Assembly: GCA_004352715.1 (NCBI GenBank)
Contig: SCFE01000034.1
Span: 1,574,590-1,638,589 of the forward strand
DNA length: 64,000 nucleotides
Origin: Hofstenia miamia
Lineage: Eukaryota; Xenacoelomorpha; Acoela
Direction: 5' to 3'
Part shown: one piece after another, positions 32,881-43,966 of the stretch
Layout: every line of letters starts with the position of its first letter
How positions within the stretch are numbered: position 1 is the stretch's first letter
Notes under the pieces: generated by a model
Seen by the model: only the letters and a program-made list of their open reading frames with translations
Told to the model about the DNA's origin: nothing
Databases searched by the model: none
Position numbers and translations under genes: made by a program

Positions 32881-35124
32881 TAGGGATTTACTGTGAGCAA
32901 AATCAGAGGTCGCAAGGCCGAAAAAGCAAGAAGAGACTCTCCCCTATCATGTGGTACTTTCCGATTGAGCATAGTTTTGGAGCTATAAGCATTAAAAATT
33001 TCTATATGATCATGAACATTTTTCAAAAATCTCCAGGCTGTTTACTGTTAATTGATGCAGTCGTACTATAAAATGCAGTACAGAAAATTAATTGAGATAT
33101 TTCCTAAACATATATTTGATAGAATTTTCTGCACTTCTTTCAAAATGTTCAGACGTCTTAAGAAGTGTATTCAAGGGCAACTCCAGCCTTAAAAGTTGTT
33201 TTTTATGTTTTAATACAGTTTTTCAAGTTACTTGACATTAGCTAAAAGCTTTCTACAATCATAATTAATAAATGTTAAAAAAATGTCACTTGCTAAAGCT
33301 TGTTTACATTAAGTACTTTAGCATTAGCTTTTACAAATCTAAGCTTTCCATAATTTAATGAATTTACTAAAATGATATTAATATCCATCATTGCTGCTGA
33401 CCCTGCAAACCCAGCGAAACCTTATGACTTGCCCATTGCAGATAATCACCTCAAGAAACTTGGATGATTTTAATTGAGGAAAAGTGAATTGATTTGTTCA
33501 AATATGTATTATAAAATCATTAATATGAATGCGTTTTGGTAAGTCTAATACAAACTGCAACAAAGTGAGGTGAAACTTAACCAAGTCCTATCATAGCTAT
33601 GCGATTTTATTTGTCATATTAATTTGGGCCAATTAAATCATGTAGTTAAGACAGAACAATTTTTATTCCACAAGTTGAGTCGATTAATTTAGCTAATGCA
33701 TAAAAACAAAGCCTCTCTGTTAGAATTTGATTGAAGATGTTTGTAGATGATGACTATGATAACAAATCGTCAAAATTGATCATTCAATTCCCTCACTAAG
33801 GAATTTCTTATGAAAGAAATCGAAGATAATATTTCTTGAATAATTAAGTGAACCTAATTTCATCCTGTAGAGAAAATAATTCCTCTGTTCCTCTCAAATA
33901 TTAATAATTCAATATTTTACTTCGTATTTTATTTCTTAAGGTATCACCCAAAATTATATTTTTTAACGAATTTATAATTTAAATCAAATGCAATTGATCA
34001 CTTCTTTATATAGATGCAGTCTCTGTTTTGTCAAAGGTCAATTCCCTCTCTCATTTGGTTGACCTGACAGAGTAGGTACTACACATCACTCAATAATTAG
34101 GAGTTGTTTCGAACTGCATACACTGATCTCCCCTCTTTTTGAACGAATTTCATTCAGTATGCTAGTGAAATTAAGGACATAAATATTTAACATTTATATA
34201 ATATGCAGTACTCTATTTAAAATTTAAAAAGATTTCAAAATAACTATAAAATTGATTTGTTAGCAGAAACAAATTCCAATTTAACATTTCTAACAATTTA
34301 ATTCCGTAACTTTTGAAATTTTGAAATTGAAATTAGCATTGCAGAAATTTTACCAACAATGAATTTATTAAATCATTATCAATTTGAATTTGAAAAAATG
34401 TTCTTGAACTGAGGTTCTTCATCTGGTGTTAAGAATTTTCAAAGCAAGTATACTTGATGAATTTGATTCATTTGATTTTTATCAATGATGATGTCTTGTC
34501 TTTCAGTATTTGCAAGCGATTCCTGTAAATACCTGGCATATGCCCATTTCATAGATTATGTGGTTATCATAACCGCGGAAAATTTTCTCAATTAGACTCC
34601 TTTCACTTTGTAGATTTAACAGCAAAAAAATTATGAAATGTTCAAATCAATATATTTTTCTTAACACTAGAACAGCGATTGCTCATTGAAAATATATTTA
34701 CATCTGATGTTTTAATTGTGAAAATTTGGAATAAAAGCAAAATTTTAAAAAATAGCCAATTCAATGAGATTATCAACATAATTGGAAGTATATTTATCTG
34801 TGAGTGTTTTTGCTAGCTGACTAATAAAGCAAGCAAAAATAAGTAAATAAAAGAAAAATTCCTAGGTTATATAGGGTAAATGATTGTGTTGTTACATTTC
34901 TATATAACAGAATTCAATATGTGAAAAAATATATTTTGACAGATTTTACAATTTTTCGAAATAATACCCTATAAATGTAGTTAGAAGAAATGTTTCTTTT
35001 GTTGTAAGCAAAGCTCCATATAAAGCCATGTATGGCCACAAGGCCTCCACACCATTATCTATGTTATTCAAAGGTCACTGCAATACAATTGACAATGAAT
35101 ATGTAAAGCAACTTATCAAATAAA
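32881..35124. other. AT-rich DNA without recognisable gene
   Basis: About 2.2 kb lying between LTR-like copy 2 and an integrase-like remnant. If the two flanking repeats were once a pair, this would be the position of gag and pol, but I could not read retroviral-type domains in it. Confidence 0.4.
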
Positions 35125-35330
35125 ATGATTCTCACAAATGAAATATTGTGCACAAATACCAAAAAAAGCACAATGTGCCAAAAATGGAACTTCAAATGCA
35201 AAATCTATGGAAAACTGCACAAACCTGGTGACAAAGTTTACATGTACATGCCAAGTGCAGTCACTGACAAAAAGCATGTTCAAGAACTTACTTTCCTTTG
35301 GGATGCCTACTTCACAACAACAAGCTAGAA
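35125..35330 (+). pseudogene. Possible LTR-retrotransposon integrase C-terminal remnant
   Basis: A plus-strand frame contains HKPGDKVYMYMPSAV followed at the usual distance by a Leu-rich segment with a conserved Trp (LTFLWDAYF). This matches the pattern of the C-terminal domain that follows the catalytic core in Gypsy/Pao-type integrases (PGD.V....P ... W.GPY). The catalytic core itself is not readable upstream. It is a short match and may be wrong, but the proximity of LTR-like repeats supports it. Confidence 0.4.
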
Positions 35331-36689
35331 TATTAAAAGAATATCTTGTAACATTGAGAATGTGAAAATCAACAACCTAAATAAATTTGAGTTAAAACAA
35401 AATGAAAATAACAAATATTATATTACCTCAGGTTGCTCAGTGTTTGAAAAGGACTCTTTTGACAAAAAAATTTAAATATAAAATTTCTTCTCTGAGCTGA
35501 ATGCACACAAAACCTAAATGCACTGTTATATCTAATATTAATTATAAAGACTGGGAAATTAACATTGCTTCCTTGCCTTTAGATAGCTGTCCACATTGGA
35601 GAAAATCATGTCACCAGTGAAACTCTACCAATAACAATAGATGCCAGCAAAAGGCCACAAGCAAACACAATTATTTTTTACCCTAACAGTATGATGGAAA
35701 ACCTCAGTAGAATGTACTACTGAAGCACAATTCACCTAGCCTTCAATGACAGTTTAGAATTGAAAAATCTACTAAAACTGATAAAATACTGAAACACATG
35801 TGAAGTGATAGAACAAATCAACATCACATGGGATTCCCTTAACCTCATATACATACTGAAAATCACAGACAAAAATGATTGAAAATGGACCAATGTCTAA
35901 ACATTGAACTTGTGGAAGCACACACTCATGACATCAACAATTGATTTATGCTGCAGTGTCATATTATTACCAGGCAAAGGTTTAAGTATCAAGCACAAAC
36001 ATATGAAATCATTTATCTTAATAAACAAGGGCCTTTCAGCAAAGACAAGACACCATCAACAGCATCCCCAAATGATGGTCACTCTTAAAAAAGCAGCAAC
36101 AACAAGCCCTATGGCGACTAATCAACATAGAATCCCCATCTCACACATACAGCAATGTGATAGAGACATTATTAGAAGAGATTTCTAAGGCAGTGGATTA
36201 CAGATACAAACAAGACTTCTGCATCTTCTCAGACAAAGAGGTCCCAGAAATAAACACTACATCAGCAATGTGGATTCTATCAATCTTTTTAACAGAAAAT
36301 CACAACCTTGAACTCTGTAAATCATGAAAACCAAACGCCAACAACTTGCTCAGAAAAAGTTTTTCAAGCTCACTATAGCTCCCATCACACAACAAATATG
36401 AAAAATACATAATGTGAGTGATCAACAAAGAAAATCCTCTTGGTAGAACTTCATCAATTATTCTATTAAATCACTTGGGCATTCACATATCAAACATCAA
36501 CCGTCTCCACCCACACACACTCAAATAAATTGGGGCATAATTCATGTGTTTGGTCAATTAAAGAGAAAATATGGACATAACCAAGACTTAAATGTAAACA
36601 CATGGTTATTAACCTTTTGATTATTTGTACAATTTTATATAGTGCAGTTTTGATATAAATTATATCAGCAAACAGTTTGATGAAAAATC
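35331..36689 (+). other. Degenerate coding-like sequence between integrase-like remnant and LTR-like repeat
   Basis: The plus strand is A/C-rich with few G, unlike flanking DNA, and gives long stop-poor stretches in changing frames (for example 35580-35700, 35904-36188, 36080-36330). I do not recognise a family. In position it would be the 3' gene region of an LTR retroelement. Too broken to call. Confidence 0.3.
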
Positions 36690-37460
36690 AAGAGACAATC
36701 TTGCATATGCTAATTAATACTGATGCTGCATAATCAGCAGATGAAGAAAAGAGCAGGAAAATTGTCAACAATGCAAATTAACAGGTACTTGCTGATTGTT
36801 TGATTGTTTATGAGAATTTGAAATAAATATGCAGTAATAAATGTAATTGTGATGAACGAATTTTACTGGATTTACTTTGTTATTTTAGTCAGTATTATTT
36901 AATTATATTAATGGAAAGCTACACATTTGAGCACAAGATTTGTCTTCAGGTGGTCCCAAATCCGGCTAAAGGTATTTCAGAGCAGCTGCATGATCCAGCC
37001 ATTCAAAAGTATGGTGCAGCCAGTAGCTGAGACTTCCAACATGCTCTTAGGTTAGGTTTATGAATAGGGGTTTTTATCCATTATAGCTTTCCCTTCAATT
37101 GATTTGCTAATAAGACATGTTGGTCATAATTCACTATAGGCTAACCCTTTTTAGATCCAAATTATTATGTTTCAATAATAAGGCTTATTATACATATGAG
37201 GTGCCTCAGAGCCCTGATCTCTGCCAGTTGGCAGGTTTGTTTACATCATTAATTTATCTGATTGTATGTCAATTGCCATTCAACTATTGACCAACATCTT
37301 ACTTTCCACTGGTGGCATTGATTGCTCACAGAGGGTTTTCATGTATGATTATAAATATAGGGTTGTTACATGTAGGGAATTATAACAAGCAAATGCATCA
37401 AGGTTGTGCTATCACTCTTTATTTATTCAACATTAATAACAATGCACTAAATTAATAGCC
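36690..37460 (+). repeat. LTR-like dispersed repeat, copy 3
   Basis: Aligns over about 0.75 kb with 21230-22015. Landmarks are TTAATGGAAAGC..ACATTTGAGCACA, AGCAGCTGCA, CTCTTAGGTTAGGTTTATGA, CCTTTTTAGATCCAAATT, TTATTATACATATGAGGTGC and ATAACAAGCAAATGCATC. It follows A/C-rich retroelement-like coding sequence and precedes more of the same, so it could be the 3' LTR of one element or the 5' LTR of another. Confidence 0.6.
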
Positions 37461-38128
37461 TACAAATCGCACACTATCACTGAGATCACTATACACACAC
37501 TGTGAGGTCTGCTGGTGAACTCTGTGGTTCCCAAGAAGACTGGGACTGTTACCAAGTTGGAATTCTCTTGCATTGATCTGCGTCAGGTTTTGACCCTCTA
37601 CCATCACTGACTCGCAACCTAATCAGATTGTAACAGTAAATACAACCAACCAGAACTGCTGGGGTAACACTTAAACAATTCAATAGGGAGTGATTTTGGA
37701 ATCCCTCACACCCGTTGTCTGTAAGAAAAAAGAGATTTGTCTTAGCAATTATACTTATTTCACTCAAAATAAGGGTTGACAAGATTCTACAAAATTTGGG
37801 GCACAACATCAGAAATGCATTTTCAAACATTCAATTACTGTGCCTCTCCACTAAGCACAGCCATGATCATCAAATGAAAAGCCCATGGCTATCAATCATA
37901 CCTACAACTATGCTGCAACTGGAATATTAAGGAGAAGAATCACAACCACTTTCAATACCTCCACAGCTCTTATCCCAAGATAACATACAGCATTGCTGAC
38001 ATAAATCTAGAGATAACAAACTTACATTGTCACTTCAAACCTATAGGAATTATAAACTTAAAACCCAAAACAGTCATCTCCATTGAAGAAGAAGAAAAAC
38101 TGCTATCTACAATGTCACTCCTACTCCT
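37461..38128 (+). other. Leader-like region after LTR-like copy 3
   Basis: No convincing frame. It is partly similar to sequence following copy 1 (words such as AATCACACA/AATCGCACACTAT). A tRNA primer-binding site could not be identified. Confidence 0.3.
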
Positions 38129-39422
38129 ATGATACAAGCTAAAATCAATCAAATAATGAATGGAAAACTATCAAAAACCAAAGTCATCTCACAACCAACA
38201 TGGATCAAAGCAGAAGAACAAATCTCAATCATGGACAAAATGATATTGAATAACAATAATCAAATGTGCATAATGCCAATAGAGTTCACAACAAACAAAA
38301 TATCTCACATAGAGCTACTCAAGATTAACTTCATACACAAAGCAAAGGATCAAGACATTGATGTGCCCCAACCAACAAATCACATTTGACATCAAATGCG
38401 CCTGTGCATGCTTCCTCATACCACGCAAAATTAAACCGTCTCTCATTAAAACTAGCTGTCTGGAAATTCTACCTAACATCAATTACAAGAAGCTCAACTA
38501 CCCAGTAACATTCAGAACCGCACAGATAACAGAAACTCATGGTCACTGGCACCAATTGGAAAATCAAATAGCTAAAAGCAATGATTTCTGCATCCCTCCT
38601 CTATTTATCAGTATTCTGCTTATCATACCATATAAAAAGGATAAACATACCAAACCAGTAAAACACGGAACCCACTCCAACAAGCTATACTACAACAAAG
38701 CTCAAAACATGATTAACTTTAAACATACAAAAGAGCTCAAAGATGCGGCTTCAACTCTAAAAAACTGAGATCAAGGCTACTGTCTGTTAGTAGACACAAA
38801 AAATTCGCTTGAAGACGTTTATAAGAAAGGCAAACCCATTAAAACACAAATTGAAAACCTAAAAGCAAGGATCACACAAAAGAATGCAAAATCCCTTACA
38901 TTATTTGCTGGTACCAATGACATTATATGGGCCAATCTACTTCAGGAAGACATTAAATTATTACTATAATACAAGCTGAAATCAAGGATCTGGATCCAAT
39001 GTCCAAAGACGCCATTATGAAAAACATTAATTTCTTATACAAAAATATCACTCACCACCAGTCATTATCATCTATGTTCCAATTCTTTTTTCCCGGCGCT
39101 AAGCTGAACACCTAGATGGCTCACACGCCAAAAAAAGGACGCAAAGGTGACGTTAATGATAGCCCTCAAGTGCCAAACACTTTAAATGATGCTTTACAAC
39201 ATCTTCCAACGCAGCTTGAACAATCTGCGACAATCCATAATCATCCCCACATCAGTCAAAGACCTAAAATACATTAGATATCATAAACAGACAACAACAC
39301 AATTTGAAATGCTCTCTTACCTGACTTATGAAGAAGACATTGTGGACATCACATGGGAAGACACGCAAACTTTGAAACTGCTGGATGACACAGAACATTT
39401 CTTACAACTGCCATCTCCCTAA
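38129..39422 (+). pseudogene. Decayed retroelement-like protein with a possible SGNH-hydrolase remnant
   Basis: Coding-like plus-strand sequence in at least three frames (38129-38389, 38358-38768, 38769-38970, 39186-39422). At 38780-38970 a readable stretch has a degenerate block I (LLVDTKNS), a basic linker (YKKGKPIKTQI) and LTLFAGTNDIIWANL, which matches block III (GTND) of SGNH/GDSL hydrolases. The catalytic Asp-His block was not found. The rest is unrecognised. It is different in sequence from the esterase ORF1 at 7482-8376. Its position next to an LTR-like repeat suggests a gag-side protein of a retroelement, but this is inference. Confidence 0.4.
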
Positions 39423-39454
39423 AAACTATGTTAACGTCACCAACGTCATGTGCA

Positions 39455-39677
39455 GCATTGGGTGGGCATGTGGCATTGACATGCAGTAAATCATTATCTT
39501 TCTAATTATCTAATCTCCGCTAAATTGGAAAACATGCAAATTAACAAAAATACACNNNNNNNNNNNNNNNNNNNNNGCATTGGGTGGGCATGTGGCATTG
39601 ACATGCAGTAAATCATTATCTTTCTAATTATCTAATCTCCGCTAAATTGGAAAACATGCAAATTAACAAAAATACAC
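39455..39677. other. Assembly artefact: 101-bp perfect repeat flanking a 21-N gap
   Basis: 39455-39555 and 39577-39677 are identical and abut the gap 39556-39576, the signature of two contig ends that overlap but were not merged. Confidence 0.9.
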
Positions 39678-39899
39678 TGATTCAATATTAATCTAGTTAA
39701 ATGATGTTTTGCAGTCACTGCATAGACATAAAAGGAACCGTTTACATACATCCATTGCCTTCATACGAATTCTTGGATTTTCAAAGAAGTCAAAGTTGCA
39801 CTTGAGAACTAGGTAGGTAGCAATACGTCGAATTCTATTTTAAAGTACCAATGATCAGTAGAATATTTCTCATTTTCTTTATATCAAATGGTAACTTTT

Positions 39900-42100
39900 C
39901 AAATTTTCGACTGTTTTTATATTCAAATGAAACATAGTCTAAAATATTGATTAAATAACATTTACCATCGATTATATTGATTAAATGATAAGCATCCTAT
40001 AATTGATGATATAATGAAATCTTTCAATTTTATCTAAATCTGTGAAACTTGCATACCAAATAGGAGAAGCATAGAATAAACTTGGTATGATAATTGAAGT
40101 AAGTAATTTTAAAGTGAATTTCTTCATAATTGTAATAATGAAATTAGATTTTTTTAATCTTTGAGAAATGTGATATGACAAAGATAATTTACAAGATATA
40201 TTAACTTATAAATCTTTAATGTGTTTTAAAATATCAATCTGAAGATTCTCAATTTCTATTTTATGTGTTATGTACATGGAATTGATACTCATTAACTAAA
40301 ATTTGTTGACGTTAAATTTCATTATATTAGTTTTAGCCCATTTTATAATTTTTTCTGCATCAATAATTAAATCTTAAAAATTACTGTTTGAAATGTTTAC
40401 ATCATCAGCAAAAATGTAACAAAGTGATTGACAACTATTTGGTAACTCATTTATTAAAGCAACAAATAATATTGCAGATAAAATGGATCCTTTTAAGACA
40501 CCACTAGTAATATTAATAATAATAATAATAATTTTTGATTTGAAATTTAACCACTTCTTGACGATTTTTTAGGTACGACGCCAACAATTTTATAAAATTA
40601 CCTTCAATTAATTTTACATGCGTAATCTATCAAAAGACTTACTGAGATTAATATACAACGTACATATTTTCAACAAATTTTTTATATACAAAAAAATGAA
40701 ATTTCATCATATTCTTCGTAAGCAGATGAAAGTTTGTGTTTAATTAAATTACTAGAATATCGTGGATCTTCAGCAATAATTTCAAAAAAAATATATTGAT
40801 AACGGAGTAGTTGTTTGATTAGCAGATTACAAAAACTTATAAAAGTTTTGTAGAACATATATTTTCAAGAAATAAAACTTTGTCAAATACTACAGGTGTA
40901 AATATATTGTTATATAATTCATAATGGACTTTGGCTTTAGCATTTTTTTACGTAAAAAAATTGGATTTATTAAATAAATGAATTTTTTGATATATGAAAC
41001 ATGATGGAAAATTATTTCTTTTATATCTCTTCTTGGGAACATGTAGTTTAATACTCTTAAGTAATTCATTGTACCAGTAAATTGTGTATACTTCCTTATC
41101 TTTTGACATCTGATTGAATTAAATCAAAGAATATAGGTAAAAAGCGGTTGAGTTTTCATAATCAGTCAAAACAAATGACAATTGTAATTTACTTGATGAA
41201 TTATCAACATAAAACATTCAATAATCCATATTAGGTAATGAAATATTTGTGTTCATGAAAATAACACTGTGAACAGAAAAGCTCTGTATAATGGAGATAT
41301 AAAAGAATTTTCATCATTTTCTAAGTGGATGTCATTAATTAAATCAAATGTATTTCCCTTGATATGTGTTGGAAAGTAAATAATTTAATTTTAAAATATT
41401 AAAAAGTCTAAAATAAATTGAAGTCACCCATTATCCATATTAAATGAAGAATATTTGTCTGCCAATTATCAAATGAATTTTTCATTTTCTAAACGCAATA
41501 GTTATTGTAGTAGAAGTACGATATTTACTATTGCCTTGGAGTAATGTATAAACAATTAAATACCAATAAACTATTGTCTAACTGAATGAGTGTAGAGGAT
41601 GCAAACTCACAGTTTAATGAATTCAGTACTTTGATAATCTTTAAATGACGTTTGAAAAGAATTGCACATACAATCTTGAGAAGTATTTTCTCCTTTTCTT
41701 AAAAAAGAAACGTGCAATCTTACACCGAATATAATAACTTTCTGTTTAATAAATTAATTATTATTTTCTATTTTAGAAGCAAAATTATCAATTTTCGTAT
41801 TTAAGCTCAATTTCGAATTTTTTAATTCATTCCTTAGAGAATTTATTTTTCATTAAATTTCTCAATTGTTTGTGAAATTGTATTCATTTGGTTTTCAGAA
41901 TATTTTTCTGCAGAGTGTTAGGAAGTTTTTTTGATATTGTATAATTGCTTCAATACAGTTGTTCGGAAATCCTGTGCACTTCTTATGTGTTTATTGCAAA
42001 AAAAATGAATTTAAAGATTCTATAATCTTTTACAATTGATTTGCACGTAAAACAGCTTAAGGTCTCCATTGAAGAGAAATTTCTTAATGCATTATTATTT
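39900..42100 (-). pseudogene. APE-type LINE ORF2 (CR1/L2-like), decayed
   Basis: Minus-strand order from high to low coordinates: a Cys/His-containing segment near 42050; endonuclease remnants including the catalytic GDFNL block at about 41410-41435; RT with SGVLKGSILSAILFVALIN at about 40450-40510 and the catalytic YIFADDVNIS near 40400; and the thumb/post-RT region at 39981-40181 (IIIPSLFYASPIWYASFTDL). Domain order and spacing are right for a CR1/L2-type ORF2, but many stops and frameshifts are present and the total length is shorter than usual. No 3' tail is seen before the gap at 39556. Confidence 0.83.
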
Positions 42101-42142
42101 ATTTTTCGTAAGCTAAATAATATAAATTCCAACATACTTTTT

Positions 42143-42513
42143 CAGGGATCGGAAAAATTGAATTGGAGTGCATCCAATCAATTAGCAGGCTACCCAATTA
42201 ATTAATTGCAATTGGCAGCATCGCCAATCAATTAATTGCAATTAATTGCAATTAATTGGTTTCATTCTAAGTGATTATGTAAAATGAAATATATTATAAT
42301 TCACTGAGCACACGTTTTTTAAACAAACACGCGTTTTTAAAAACAAAAATTTTACAAAATAATAATTCAACAAAAACACAAAATGACTAAACAAAAATAA
42401 ACTAAAGTTTCTTGATCAGCATCTCCTGCAAGTGGATTTATCCCACAATAATGAATTAACTTTAAAAAAGCTGATTCTCCAAATTCATTGGTAGAATTCT
42501 CTGTCTTAAGTCA

Positions 42514-42548
<35 letters not shown>

Positions 42549-43966
42549 CATATATACCTTTTGTGCATTAGGTAGTGATTCAATGCCTATTAAATCTTCT
42601 CCACCCATTAAATCTACACCATTATCTTCTAGTGATGCTAATTCCTTGAGTGTTTTCTTCGATTTCTTCTTCTTTTTTGGTTTTTCAGGCTAAAAATTAC
42701 ATGCGGGTTAAATAGTCTTTTACTTAGTAACTGCAAAATTTTCAATCGACGTCCGGAAACCAAACTGCCATGATGTGATTAAAAAAGATGTAAAAAACCT
42801 TTTCATTTATATTTTCCTGATCNNNNNNNNNNNNNNNNNNNNNNNNNNNNNNNNNNNNNNNNNNNNNNNNNNNNNNNNNNNNNNNNNNNNNNNNNNNNNN
42901 NNNNNNNNNNNNNNNNNNNNNNNNNNNNNNNNNNNNNNNNNNNNNNNNNNNNNNNNNNNNNNNNNNNNNNNNNNNNNNNNNNNNNNNNNNNNNNNNNNNN
43001 NNNNNNNNNNNNNNNNNNNNNNNNNNNNNNNNNNNNNNNNNNNNNNNNNNNNNNNNNNNNNNNNNNNNNNNNNNNNNNNNNNNNNNNNNNNNNNNNNNNN
43101 NNNNNNNNNNNNNNNNNNNNNNNNNNNNNNNNNNNNNNNNNNNNNNNNNNNNNNNNNNNNNNNNNNNNNNNNNNNNNNNNNNNNNNNNNNNNNNNNNNNN
43201 NNNNNNNNNNNNNNNNNNNNNNNNNNNNNNNNNNNNNNNNNNNNNNNNNNNNNNNNNNNNNNNNNNNNNNNNNNNNNNNNNNNNNNNNNNNNNNNNNNNN
43301 NNNNNNNNNNNNNNNNNNNNNNNNNNNNNNNNNNNNNNNNNNNNNNNNNNNNNNNNNNNNNNNNNNNNNNNNNNNNNNNNNNNNNNNNNNNNNNNNNNNN
43401 NNNNNNNNNNNNNNNNNNNNNNNNNNNNNNNNNNNNNNNNNNNNNNNNNNNNNNNNNNNNNNNNNNNNNNNNNNNNNNNNNNNNNNNNNNNNNNNNNNNN
43501 NNNNNNNNNNNNNNNNNNNNNNNNNNNNNNNNNNNNNNNNNNNNNNNNNNNNNNNNNNNNNNNNNNNNNNNNNNNNNNNNNNNNNNNNNNNNNNNNNNNN
43601 NNNNNNNNNNNNNNNNNNNNNNNNNNNNNNNNNNNNNNNNNNNNNNNNNNNNNNNNNNNNNNNNNNNNNNNNNNNNNNNNNNNNNNNNNNNNNNNNNNNN
43701 NNNNNNNNNNNNNNNNNNNNNNNNNNNNNNNNNNNNNNNNNNNNNNNNNNNNNNNNNNNNNNNNNNNNNNNNNNNNNNNNNNNNNNNNNNNNNNNNNNNN
43801 NNNNNNNNNNNNNNNNNNNNNNTATATATATATATAACCCCAATTAATTGCCATTAATTGGATTGAAGAAAATTAATTAATTGAAACTGGTCAAGACCTG
43901 CAATCAAATAATTGCTCTTAATTAATTGCAATTAATTGACCTCCAATTAATTGGTTCCGACCTCTG
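42143..43966. mobile_element. hAT-like element with CAATTAATTG-rich ends, containing an N gap
   Basis: The ends CAGGGATCGGAA (left) and CAGAGGTCGGAA (right, reverse complement) are inverted. The flanks TACTTTTT (42135-42142) and TACGTTTT (43967-43974) form an 8-bp duplication with one mismatch, as expected for hAT. Both subterminal regions are packed with CAATTAATTG palindromes (42170-42260 and 43836-43955). The centre holds TA microsatellites, an exon-like block on the minus strand (42558-42689) and 1000 N (42823-43822), probably a gap of unknown size. Confidence 0.68.
42558..42689 (-). CDS. Exon-like block of 44 codons with both splice sites
   Basis: On the minus strand this 132-base block is bounded by TTTTTAG upstream and by AAAAG|GTATAT downstream, good 3' and 5' splice sites. 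It is open throughout in phase 0. It reads a basic cluster (KPKKKKKSKKTLKEL), then acidic/Gly-rich residues (DNGVDLMGGEDLIGIESLP). It is denser in G+C than its neighbours. It sits inside the hAT-like element at 42143-43966, so it is either an internal exon of a host gene interrupted by repeats, or an exon fragment captured by the element. The other exons could be in the N gap. I do not recognise the protein. Confidence 0.42.

Noticed and set aside
42742-43857. Long open frames on both strands across 42.7-43.9 kb
   Set aside because: They consist of the 1000-N gap translated as unknown residues; there is no sequence to support them.
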